DNA of 64,000 bases from the NCBI GenBank assembly GCA_025350645.1, contig JANXXM010000145.1:1-64000 (forward strand), given 5' to 3'. The notes under the pieces were generated by a model that worked only from the letters and a program-made list of their open reading frames with translations, did not search any database and was not told the DNA's origin. How positions within the stretch are numbered: the first letter of the stretch is position 1; each line of letters starts with the position of its first letter. Below, in pieces: positions 54,901-62,838 of the stretch. This stretch comes from Ferruginibacter sp. GTDB taxonomy: Bacteria; Bacteroidota; Bacteroidia; Chitinophagales; Chitinophagaceae. Position numbers and translations under genes: made by a program.

Positions 54901-55235
54901 CTTTGCTTTACAACCACGCTTATAGCATCGCCGCCGTTTATATAAGTAGATGCATAATAATTTGGTACTCCTGGTATAACATTATCTGGTCTTTGCAAGT
55001 AAGGCACCGCCTTTCTTACGGGCATTTCGCAACTGGCTGCAATGGCTGCAGCTGCAGTACTAAAGCCAAGATATTTAAGAAAGTCTCTCCTTGGTGTTTT
55101 TATATCCAGCAAACCTTTACTGTCTAACTCTTCTATAGGTAACAATTCTTCCTGAAATTCCTTTGCGGCTGATTTCTTAAATGCATCTGTGTGATTAAGT
55201 TCTCCGAAATTTTGCCAGTACTGGTTATTGCTCAT
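51933..55235 (-). CDS. actB: Alternative complex III subunit ActB (molybdopterin-oxidoreductase-like plus ferredoxin domain)
   Basis: A 1100-residue fusion. The N-terminus has a Tat-like TPRRDFLKYLGFSTAAAAIAASC. Residues about 60-740 form a molybdopterin-oxidoreductase-like domain that lacks its cofactor in known ActB. The C-terminal part (about 780-1050) carries four ferredoxin Cys groups: CTGCSACVVAC, CQHCDNAPCENVCPV, CIGTRYCANNCPY, and CSFCVQRLQ with CAQACPTNS. They make three 4Fe-4S and one 3Fe-4S cluster by family knowledge. It passes electrons from quinol to ActA haems. Confidence 0.95.
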   Translation of the reverse strand: MSNNQYWQNFGELNHTDAFKKSAAKEFQEELLPIEELDSKGLLDIKTPRRDFLKYLGFSTAAAAIAASCEMPVRKAVPYLQRPDNVIPGVPNYYASTYINGGDAISVVVKQRDGRPIKIEGNELSSLTKGGTNAQAQASVLDLYDPTRLRHPLQKAGTDFKEVPGFDVFDKMIADGMAAIAGRPIVLLTSTITSPSTLQIIAAFLAKYPGSTHIQYDAVSYSGMLLANEASYGKKILPDYHFDKAKTIVSLGADFLGTWLTPVEFSRQYGENKKIKGEKPDICRHIQFESIMSLTGSNADDRYTHKPSQTGAIALALLSKLGGTVVAPAIADGNLAEGINKTAALLAAAKGTSLVVCGSNDANVQIIVNAINEIIGANGTTINWGATTNVRKGIDTDMVKLSADMAAGNVGAVLIYDCNPVYSYAEGKKFGEALSKLPLSISFNASLNETAEQCKYIIPSHHWLESWGDAEPKAGYISIIQPVIYPLFKTRNFQTSLLKWSGQVAAVNVATAVADSSKGDFKTSVPRQPASLDAYDIYFKEFWTAKLGSADLFDKALQDGIVETIAPITLAAYSAAKVADAAAKIGVVKAGEKEIVLYQKVSVGTGSQANNPWLQELPDPVSKVTWDNYAMVSPALAKELFGFDVANPNSAKDADKYEVHPEKPVIKIIVNGKELRLPALIIPGVHPSTVGIALGYGRESANTSPEKKDINLDRIGMAAYGAGQNAYPFVGFDGVTMSYSVPAILEKTADTYPLAQTQVHGSSESRPVIYETNLVSFIKNPEGVLEEPRKEREEITPVGKEDFRKDATQYPDFERPGIKWGMSIDLNTCTGCSACVVACTAENNVSVVGKIQVQRAHEMHWLRIDRYFMGSAENPSVVFQPMMCQHCDNAPCENVCPVAATNHSSEGLNQMTYNRCIGTRYCANNCPYKVRRFNWLDFNGSDSFKDNQKPLIGIDTNEVTLQMNDDLTRMVLNPDVTVRARGVIEKCSFCVQRLQETKLEAKKQQDPTMVRNVKVACAQACPTNSIAFGNMNDKESDVYKIRNVEQVNRNFYVLEQLHVLPNVSYLAKVRNTDRFVGIKEDGEEHTEQKKDEKKMEKVGA

Positions 55236-55342
55236 AATAATTTATAATGTGATAATTTGCTGATTATTTCCATCCGTTAGAATTATACAAAGCTTTGATC
55301 TAAACATCAACATATAACTCAATGCCTTATTTGCTAATTTTC

Positions 55343-56614
55343 TTAATAGTGACATTTTTGACATTCCGTTCCACCAATTTTTTCTACTGTTACACTATCC
55401 AACTTATGGTTTTTAATATCGGTATGAAATTTTTCGTAAATACTGTAAAACTTATTTCCTGTACTGTCATCTTTATTGTAAAAATCTACTTTAGATTCTC
55501 TGTGGCAATTGATACACCATCCCATACTTAAATCTGAAAACTGATATACTTCCGGCATTTCCTGAATATTGCCGTGGCAGGTCTGACAGTTTTGTTTGCC
55601 CACTTTTATGTGCTGGCTGTGGTTAAAGTACACATGATCCGGAAGGTTATGAATTCTTATCCACTCTATGGGATGAGCACCATCAGGTATGCCATCTTTG
55701 TTATTATCCGGATTGTATTCTTTTTTCTCTGGGTTCCAGCCGGTGTAAGAATATAATTTTTGTATTTCCGCAGTACCATTTACCTGCGAACCATCTTCTC
55801 TTACAATCTGTTCCCCTTTGTATTCCTTAATAGCCATGTGGCAGTTCATACATACGTTTACAGAGGGAATGCTCCCCTGCTTGCTATCCTGTGCACCACC
55901 ATGGCAATACAAACAGTTTATCTGGTTTATACCAGCATGTACTTTATGAGAATAATAAATTGGCTGCTGCGGCTGGTAATGTTTGGATCGTCCCAGGCCC
56001 ATAGCTGCATTTATAGTAAGATAACCACCCATGCCAAAAAGCAAAAAAACGGCAGTCATTAAATATGTTTTATTTCTGTAAAAAGGTACTGGCTCGCCAC
56101 GAAGTACACCTTCCTTTTCATCCGTAAGTTTTCTCAAGTTACTGTTTACCTGTAATAAAATAAAAGCAATGATGGCTAGTGCAAGAGTAAGAATACCGAA
56201 TAGAAGAGAGTTGTTTTCACCATCTGGCTGTTCTCCTCCCACCGGGCCTTTTGCCACAGGAGCTACATAATCATTTGCATATTTTAAGATAGCATCAACT
56301 TCTTCTTTTTTCAATTGACCGAAAGCGGTCATTACTGTAGGTTTCCATTTATCATACAAGTTTTTAGCATAAGGATCAGCAGCAATCATTCCGGCAGGAT
56401 TTTTCATCCACTTGTATATCCATTCAGCATTTGGCTGCCTGGCCACTGCTCCTTTAAGTGCAGGGCCTGTATAATCCTGATCTGGCTTATGACAATTGGA
56501 GCAATTTGCCTTAAAAAGTGCCTCACCGTCAGCTGCAAAACTGCTATTTGATATGATGTTTAGAAACAAAAGGCTTGCAAGAAACCGATAAATGAATTTT
56601 GATTGACGATTCAT
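55343..56614 (-). CDS. actA: Alternative complex III subunit ActA with extra N-terminal cytochrome c domain
   Basis: A 423-residue multihaem cytochrome c. Signal MNRQSKFIYRFLASLLFL...AADG, a class I-type CSNCHKPD domain (about residues 30-110), a membrane helix LLFGILTLALAIIAFILLQV and another, KTYLMTAVFLLFGMGGYLTI. Then come five CxxCH sites: CLYCH, CMNCH, CQTCH, CINCH and CQKCH. So six haem c sites in total. ActA takes electrons from ActB. It is the first gene of the operon; the track start at 56683 adds 23 residues before the signal peptide. Confidence 0.93.
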   Translation of the reverse strand: MNRQSKFIYRFLASLLFLNIISNSSFAADGEALFKANCSNCHKPDQDYTGPALKGAVARQPNAEWIYKWMKNPAGMIAADPYAKNLYDKWKPTVMTAFGQLKKEEVDAILKYANDYVAPVAKGPVGGEQPDGENNSLLFGILTLALAIIAFILLQVNSNLRKLTDEKEGVLRGEPVPFYRNKTYLMTAVFLLFGMGGYLTINAAMGLGRSKHYQPQQPIYYSHKVHAGINQINCLYCHGGAQDSKQGSIPSVNVCMNCHMAIKEYKGEQIVREDGSQVNGTAEIQKLYSYTGWNPEKKEYNPDNNKDGIPDGAHPIEWIRIHNLPDHVYFNHSQHIKVGKQNCQTCHGNIQEMPEVYQFSDLSMGWCINCHRESKVDFYNKDDSTGNKFYSIYEKFHTDIKNHKLDSVTVEKIGGTECQKCHY

Positions 56615-56832
56615 ATAAGAAACCGGGGGTTTTTCGGAAAATAAATCAATTCCGAGTGCAAAAATAAGACAGGATGTTGACAAACTATCAACAATTGATA
56701 ATTTTTTTTACCTTATTTATACTCGTATTTACCAAATGCTTTATATTAAAATTTTATCCTCTTTTTAATTTATAATTGATAATTAAATAAGAGGCATCTA
56801 AAAAAAAGAATATTTTTTAAAAAAAAATCGGG

Positions 56833-56840
56833 CAATTTTG
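56833..56840 (+). promoter_or_regulatory. -7-like element before the purN fusion gene
   Basis: CAATTTTG (7 of 8 to TAnnTTTG) ends 4 bases before the ATG at 56845. Confidence 0.35.
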
Positions 56841-56844
56841 CGGC

Positions 56845-57723
56845 ATGTTTAAAAATCTTCGGAGCAGGTGGAAGGTTACAGGTTTACAGCTACTATTCGT
56901 TATTGCAACATTTGCTTTAGGGGGTAGTTTATGTGGCTATATAGGCAGAAAATTATTGGACCTTTTTAATATAGAAAAAGCTGTTGTATGGGTAATAATG
57001 TATGTAGTTATCATTACTACTTTATGGCCATTATGTGTAGTAGCGGTAAGTATTCCGCTTGGGCAGTTTTCTTTTTTTAAAAATTATCTCAAAAGGATTT
57101 TTAGCCGGTTAAGCGGCGGCAATAAAACTATGCCTGAAGACAAAAAAATTAACGTAGCTATTTTTGCAAGTGGCGCTGGCAGTAATGCTTTAGCGGTAAT
57201 TAAGCATTTTTCCGATAATAAAAATATACTCGTAAAAGTTATCATTACCAATAATGCTGCTGCAGGAGTAATAGCAATTGCAAAAAATGCTGCAATTATT
57301 TATGAAATTATTAATCCGAAAAATAATAATTCACAATCTTATTTGGAAGTTTTAAAAAAGTATAAAATTGATTTCATACTTCTTGCGGGCTATTTAAAAA
57401 TGATTCCGGCAAATGTGATAAAAGCATACCCAAAAAAGATTATAAATATTCACCCTGCATTATTGCCGGCGTATGGTGGTATTGGCATGTATGGTATGCG
57501 TGTGCATGATGCTGTAGTTGCTGCAAAGGAAAGAGAAAGTGGCATTACTATCCATAAAGTAGATGAAATATACGACAACGGGGAAATTATTTTTCAGGAG
57601 AAATTTGAATTATCAGCAAATGAAACTGCAGATACACTGGCTGCAAAAATTCATTTGCTAGAGCATAAGTGGTATGGCAAAGTTGCGGAGGAAGCTATAT
57701 ATAAAATTCATAACCTTGTATAA
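56845..57723 (+). CDS. purN: Membrane domain (DUF6787-like) fused to phosphoribosylglycinamide formyltransferase
   Basis: One uninterrupted 292-residue frame. Residues 1-95 form a two-helix membrane domain (LLFVIATFALGGSLCGYIGRKLL, WVIMYVVIITTLWPLCVVAVSI) resembling DUF6787 proteins. Residues 97-292 are PurN: VAIFASGAGSNALAV, INIHPALLPAYGG with the catalytic His, and GITIHKVDEIYDNGEII with the Asp. PurN formylates GAR in purine synthesis. M96 (57130) could start a 197-residue PurN of usual length, so two overlapping products are possible. Convergent with atpH. Confidence 0.85.
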   Translation: MFKNLRSRWKVTGLQLLFVIATFALGGSLCGYIGRKLLDLFNIEKAVVWVIMYVVIITTLWPLCVVAVSIPLGQFSFFKNYLKRIFSRLSGGNKTMPEDKKINVAIFASGAGSNALAVIKHFSDNKNILVKVIITNNAAAGVIAIAKNAAIIYEIINPKNNNSQSYLEVLKKYKIDFILLAGYLKMIPANVIKAYPKKIINIHPALLPAYGGIGMYGMRVHDAVVAAKERESGITIHKVDEIYDNGEIIFQEKFELSANETADTLAAKIHLLEHKWYGKVAEEAIYKIHNLV

Positions 57724-57759
57724 AAAGGAGCTAATAAATTACCGCTTTTTGTATAATTT

Positions 57760-58320
57760 TTATCGCAAGTTATGAATGTACTCGTTATTTAAGAATTGCT
57801 TTCTTACATCATTCAAATCTTTTAAAATACTGGCATCTATCAGCGTATTGCCAATCTCCATTTTAAACCCTCCAATCAGTTCTGGCTGTACTGCAGTTTC
57901 CAGTTCAATAGTACTGGTGGTACTATTTTGTACTTTTTCCATCAGGCTTTTTTTCAATTCATCACTTATAGATACTGCTGTAGTAATTTTTACTGTTTGA
58001 ATTTTTTTAAGCTGGTTATATTGTATAATAAAGGCTGTAGCAATTTCGGGTAAATTACTCTCTCTTGTTTTTACGGTAAGCAGGTTTATAAAAAGGGCGC
58101 TGAGCTTAGTTATTTTTTGACCTATAACAGCAGCTATAATTTTATCCTTCTTATCTCCTGCTATAATAGGGCTTCGCAGCATTGCTACAAAATCAGGGTT
58201 TTGTTTAAATAGCTGTTGCAGCATTTTCATATCTGCATAAACATCATCCAGCACATTTTGTTCAATGCTAAGGTCTAATATGCTCTTTGCGTATCTTGTT
58301 GCTAAGCGTGGATTATTCAT
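57760..58320 (-). CDS. atpH: ATP synthase F1 delta subunit
   Basis: A 186-residue delta (OSCP) subunit. Family start NPRLATRYAKSILDLSIEQN, the helical N-domain (SPIIAGDKKDKIIAAVIG) and the C-terminal ELETAVQPELIGGFKMEIGNTLIDASILKDLNDVRK. It links the stator to F1. I use the ATG at 58320 (MNNPRLAT), not the track's 58344. It is the last gene of this run: atpA and atpG do not follow, the next gene being convergent purN. Confidence 0.92.
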   Translation of the reverse strand: MNNPRLATRYAKSILDLSIEQNVLDDVYADMKMLQQLFKQNPDFVAMLRSPIIAGDKKDKIIAAVIGQKITKLSALFINLLTVKTRESNLPEIATAFIIQYNQLKKIQTVKITTAVSISDELKKSLMEKVQNSTTSTIELETAVQPELIGGFKMEIGNTLIDASILKDLNDVRKQFLNNEYIHNLR

Positions 58321-58401
58321 GAAAACAATTTGAAAATTTGCCAAGCGATACTATTTCAGTATAGCTTTGTTTTATAAAATCTACTGTTTAGGCAGTGCCT
58401 A

Positions 58402-58896
58402 CTAATTCAGTTTTATTTCTCCCGCCAGGCTATTGATATAATTTTCCTGTTCTGCCTGGTTGCCCAATTCTCTTCTCAATACTTTTTCTGAAACTTCTAC
58501 CACTAGTTTTCCTACCTGGTTTTTTATATCTGTGATAGCAGCCATTTTTTGGTGCTGTATAGATGCGCTGGCTTCTGTAATTATTTTTGCAGCCTGTATT
58601 TTGGCATCTTCTTTTGCATCTGCAATCATTTTATCTCTTATAACTTTTGCTTCTTTAAGCATAGCTGCACGCTCTTCTCTTGCAGCCGCAAGTAAGTTTT
58701 CGTTTTCTCCTTTTAACTGGGCCATTTCCATCTTCACTTTTTCTGCCTGTGCTATAGAATCTGCAATATTTGTTTCCCTTTCATTCAACCCTTTTAATAT
58801 AGGCTTCCATGCATATTTGCTAAGCAAAAATAATACAACAAGAAACGCAATGAGAGTCCATACTATTAGGCCAAGGTGTGGTAATAATAAATCCAT
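58402..58896 (-). CDS. atpF: ATP synthase F0 b subunit
   Basis: A 164-residue b subunit: one membrane helix (LIVWTLIAFLVVLFLLSKYAW) then a long charged helix (ETNIADSIAQAEKVKMEMAQLKGENENLLAAAREERAAM) that forms the peripheral stalk. It lies between atpE and atpH on the same strand. Confidence 0.95.
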   Translation of the reverse strand: MDLLLPHLGLIVWTLIAFLVVLFLLSKYAWKPILKGLNERETNIADSIAQAEKVKMEMAQLKGENENLLAAAREERAAMLKEAKVIRDKMIADAKEDAKIQAAKIITEASASIQHQKMAAITDIKNQVGKLVVEVSEKVLRRELGNQAEQENYINSLAGEIKLN

Positions 58897-59049
58897 TGTA
58901 AGAGTATTTAGTATTTAGATATTAGATTTAAGACATAAGACAAGCTGATTACAGTTGTCTGCTATCTGGCATTTGATTTTTGTATGTTTAAAATTACTGC
59001 ATCTGCCGCCCTACGCATTAGATGCAGTAATGTTTTGTGTGCAAGTGGC

Positions 59050-59313
<264 letters not shown>

Positions 59314-59430
59314 TTATATGTGAAAAATAGAATTCTTAATTCAAATAAAAGTATTAACTATTGAGATATGAGTATTGAGATACAACCTTCAAACCAAGTT
59401 ATTTTGTTACTCATATCTCAATAATAAAAT

Positions 59431-60528
59431 CTAAATTATAACCGCATCTGCATGCCCATTTACATCATCATGACCACCTTCAAATGCCTGCCCTATAAAT
59501 ACTGCTGTAAGGTTTGTAAAAATAAATGCCTGTATAAAAGCCACCAGCAATTCTATAAAATAAATGAAAACAGTAAACAGTATTGATATAGGCGAAAACC
59601 CCCAGCCTGCCCCTTTTGCCATAGCTCCAAATATAAATATCAACGAAATAAAACTTAAAATAATGATATGGCCGGCTACCATATTGGCAAACAAACGTAT
59701 AATTAATGCCGCAGGCTTTATAACTAAAACACCCAACAATTCAATAGGTATTAAAATAACTTTTACAAAAATGGGCACGCCGGGAGGCCAGAAAATATGC
59801 GCCCAAAAATGACCGTTTGTGCTAAATAAAATTACTACCAGAGAAACAATACCTAATACTGCAGTAAAGGCTGTATTACCCGTTACGTTTGCAGACCCAG
59901 GAAGTAATCCAAATAAATTATTAATTAAAATAAAAAAGAAAACGGTAAGAAGATAGGGCATATATTTCACCCATTTTTTGCCAAGATTTGGTTTTGCCAC
60001 TTCATCTCTAACAAAAGTTATAACAGGCTCCACTGCGTTTTGCCAGCCAGTGGGCGCAGTAGTAACACCTATACCTTTTTTGTATTTTTTTGCAATTCCG
60101 TTCATCAGCAAAAAAAGCAGGGCGAGAGCAATGATCATCTGCACCACATTTTTGGTAATAGAAAAATCGTATACTTTACTCCCATCTTCTGCTACTATTT
60201 CTTTTGCTTCTGTAAGTTTATAGCCGTTATACGCTTCTTCACCTTCGTGCCCAAAATGTGAGGAGGAAAAAACACTTACTCCTTTACCTGCGGAATAAAT
60301 AATAACCGGAAGCGGAATAGTAGCATGAAAACTGCCGGCAGTAAAAAAGTGAAACTCATGGGCATCCTTTATGTGATCCATAATGATCTTAGCCGGATCC
60401 AGCTTTTCCTCTTTGTGGGAGGCATCACTTTGCACCGGCTGCGCCTGTGCAAAAGTAACTGTGCCAAATGTTGTTAAAAAAAGGCTGAAAGCTGCTGCCA
60501 ATAAGTATTTGATGCTCTTTGCTGCCAT
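59431..60528 (-). CDS. atpB: ATP synthase F0 a subunit
   Basis: A 365-residue a subunit with a signal-like N-terminus (MAAKSIKYLLAAAFSLFLTT) and a long periplasmic domain (about residues 30-130), common in Bacteroidota. The channel helices include ALIIRLFANMVAGHIIIL with the essential Arg, and FIELLVAFIQAFIFTNLTAVFIG. I use the ATG at 60528, preceded by GAGG, or 60534; the track start (60594) lies upstream of a perfect -7 element. Confidence 0.94.
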   Translation of the reverse strand: MAAKSIKYLLAAAFSLFLTTFGTVTFAQAQPVQSDASHKEEKLDPAKIIMDHIKDAHEFHFFTAGSFHATIPLPVIIYSAGKGVSVFSSSHFGHEGEEAYNGYKLTEAKEIVAEDGSKVYDFSITKNVVQMIIALALLFLLMNGIAKKYKKGIGVTTAPTGWQNAVEPVITFVRDEVAKPNLGKKWVKYMPYLLTVFFFILINNLFGLLPGSANVTGNTAFTAVLGIVSLVVILFSTNGHFWAHIFWPPGVPIFVKVILIPIELLGVLVIKPAALIIRLFANMVAGHIIILSFISLIFIFGAMAKGAGWGFSPISILFTVFIYFIELLVAFIQAFIFTNLTAVFIGQAFEGGHDDVNGHADAVII

Positions 60529-60548
60529 ATACATCCTCAATTTTGCCG

Positions 60549-60556
60549 CAAAGATA
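60549..60556 (-). promoter_or_regulatory. -7 element of the atpB-E-F-H operon
   Basis: Minus-strand TATCTTTG, exact to TAnnTTTG, about 20 bases before the atpB start. It implies a short leader containing GAGG. Confidence 0.65.
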
Positions 60557-60654
60557 AGGGGGAACGGGGGTAAAGTAAAATTTTGTGTAAACAATTAAAC
60601 CAATGCACAAAGCTTGTTGGAGCCAATTTTATAAATAAGAGAAAACCTCTTCTT

Positions 60655-60690
60655 AAAAATAAAGCCAGGCTTTTTTAGGGCCTGGCGTTA
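60655..60690 (-). terminator. Terminator of the M16 peptidase pair
   Basis: GCCAGGC (60664-60670) pairs with GCCTGGC (60680-60686). The minus strand then reads TTTATTTTT. Confidence 0.8.
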
Positions 60691-60708
60691 CTTAATATTT
60701 TTTATACC

Positions 60709-62802
60709 TTATTTAAAATCTGCCTCTGTAACGCCTTCATTAAATTTTACATTAGTGATATTTATTGTAAACTCCTGCCCACCTGCATTATTTATAATTT
60801 GTGTAGGATACATGATGTTGCCAAATTTTTGATAGTTTTTATATTCTATCGTTACCGGTGTATCTTCTGCACCTTCTTTGTTGGTAGTTTCTTCCTGCAA
60901 TAATAAACCGGTTTTTGTGGCATACTGCTGTACACTTGTTTTGCCGCTTGGCATTACTACTTTTAAACGATAAGTGTCATCATTCCCTATTTTGCCTTTG
61001 CCCAGATATTCTATTTTATACCCTGCAGTGCTGTAATACAACTGGGGTATTACTCCTTTATCATCCTGTTGTTCTTTAATTTCTTCCAGCGTCATTTCTT
61101 TTTTACCAGGCCCTTGCTGCACAGATCCTGTAAAGCCATTAAATACTTTTTTCATTACCGTCATATCGCCCATTTTCATTTCGGTTAATGACTTATTGGG
61201 GTTCATGTGCAGGTCTTTTCCTTTAAATTCTCTGCCCATCATTTCCATACTTATATCAGATGAGATAGTCATTATTTTTTTTACTTCTTCTTTTCCACCA
61301 ATTGCTTTCAGATAATCTTCTACAATACTAAAGCCAGAGATAGCATCAGTTGTTTTTGGTGTTTCTGTAACTTTTACTTCTTTGGTTTCGTCCAGCACAG
61401 GTTCGGCAAACTTGTCATATTTTTTTATAGGAAAACCCAGCCTTGCAAGATTGGGTAATATTTTTTTACCATTCCCTACAATTAAAATTCTTGATCTGTT
61501 TTCATTAAAATAATTATTTGCTACTCTTTTAATATCCTCTAATGTAACAGCATTTATTTTTTGCAGATAAGTACGGTAAAAATCTTTAGGTAAATTATTT
61601 ATTAAAATATTGGAGGCGTAGGTTGCAGTAGTAGCAGGGTCTTCCATTCTTATGGCATAAGCTCCGTTGTATTTTGCTTTTGCAATATCCAGTTCTTCCT
61701 GCGTTATTTTCCCATCCCGCATATTTAATATTTCTTTTACCATTTCGCTTAATGCACTATCCACTTTTTCTGACCTTACAGCAGCTCCTGCTTTAAACAT
61801 GCTTTGAAAACGACCGCTTCCTACACTGGAATATGCGCCATAAGTAAACCCATGTTTTTCTCTGAGGTTCATAAACAATTTACTATCTGCACCACCACCC
61901 AATATTTGGTTTGCCAGTAAAAGAGAATGATAGTCGCTGCCATTCATTGGGTTGGTAACGAGGTTACCCATGCTCAGTTCGCCCTGTACCGCAGTAGACA
62001 TATCTACAAAATCTATTTCCGTTTTTTCAGGGTTGGGCGCATCTGCTGTAGCCGGTGCATCCAGCTTTTTGCCCGTCCAGTTTTCAAATGCTTTTGTGGT
62101 TAAAGCTTTTGCAAGCAATGGAGTAATATCTCCTACAAAAGTTAAGTATGAGCGGGACGGGGTAATGTAATTTTTGTACGCTTCTTTTACATCATCGAGG
62201 GTAAGTGCTTTTACAGATTCTTCTGTTGTAAACTCTCCCAAGGCAGTTTGTTTACCATAGTTTAATGCCATAGAAACTCTTCCTGCAATAGCGGCTGTAT
62301 TTTTATCGTTTGACTTTAGGCCAGTGATAGTTTGCGTTTTTATTTTTTCGAAAGAGGCCTGCGGAAAAGCCGGATTTTTTAATGCATCTGCCATTAGCAT
62401 AAATGCCTTTTCAAAATACCTTGTAAGCCCCGATGCTGAACCACCACCAGAACTTAAATTCACATCTGCACCAATCATATCCGTAGCCTCATCAAATTGT
62501 ATTTTAGATAATGTTTTTGTTCCTTCGCCAAGCATTTGCCCCATCATGTCCATTACACCTGCTTTTTTTCCTTCTGTTATCGGGCCTGCATCGATATTTA
62601 AAGTAGCGGTTACTTTGGGCAGTTTATGATTTTCTACCACCAATATTGTCATCCCATTTGGCATGGTAAAAATTATAGGATCTTTTATGGTTATAACGGG
62701 AGCTGGTCCTGCTGCTGGTTTTTTGGAGCGATCTACTTTTATTTGCGCCATGCTGCTTTGCAGTAATAAAACACCTAAAGCAACTATTACAATTTTTTTC
62801 AT
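60709..62802 (-). CDS. M16-family peptidase-like protein without zinc motif
   Basis: A 697-residue periplasmic M16 homologue. Signal peptide MKKIVIVALGVLLLQSSMAQ, an N-terminal M16 half (PNGMTILVVENHKLPKVTATLNIDAG, about residues 45-240) where HxxEH should stand but reads MDMMGQMLGEG. A C-terminal M16 half (about 245-440) follows, then a further beta-rich domain of about 230 residues (SDISMEMMGREFKGKDLHMNP). Such inactive subunits pair with an active one, here the next gene upstream, 36 bases away. Start chosen at 62802 for the signal peptide. Confidence 0.9.
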   Translation of the reverse strand: MKKIVIVALGVLLLQSSMAQIKVDRSKKPAAGPAPVITIKDPIIFTMPNGMTILVVENHKLPKVTATLNIDAGPITEGKKAGVMDMMGQMLGEGTKTLSKIQFDEATDMIGADVNLSSGGGSASGLTRYFEKAFMLMADALKNPAFPQASFEKIKTQTITGLKSNDKNTAAIAGRVSMALNYGKQTALGEFTTEESVKALTLDDVKEAYKNYITPSRSYLTFVGDITPLLAKALTTKAFENWTGKKLDAPATADAPNPEKTEIDFVDMSTAVQGELSMGNLVTNPMNGSDYHSLLLANQILGGGADSKLFMNLREKHGFTYGAYSSVGSGRFQSMFKAGAAVRSEKVDSALSEMVKEILNMRDGKITQEELDIAKAKYNGAYAIRMEDPATTATYASNILINNLPKDFYRTYLQKINAVTLEDIKRVANNYFNENRSRILIVGNGKKILPNLARLGFPIKKYDKFAEPVLDETKEVKVTETPKTTDAISGFSIVEDYLKAIGGKEEVKKIMTISSDISMEMMGREFKGKDLHMNPNKSLTEMKMGDMTVMKKVFNGFTGSVQQGPGKKEMTLEEIKEQQDDKGVIPQLYYSTAGYKIEYLGKGKIGNDDTYRLKVVMPSGKTSVQQYATKTGLLLQEETTNKEGAEDTPVTIEYKNYQKFGNIMYPTQIINNAGGQEFTINITNVKFNEGVTEADFK

Positions 62803-62838
62803 TTTTAACTTTTTAAATTTTTTAATGCAGGTGTACAA

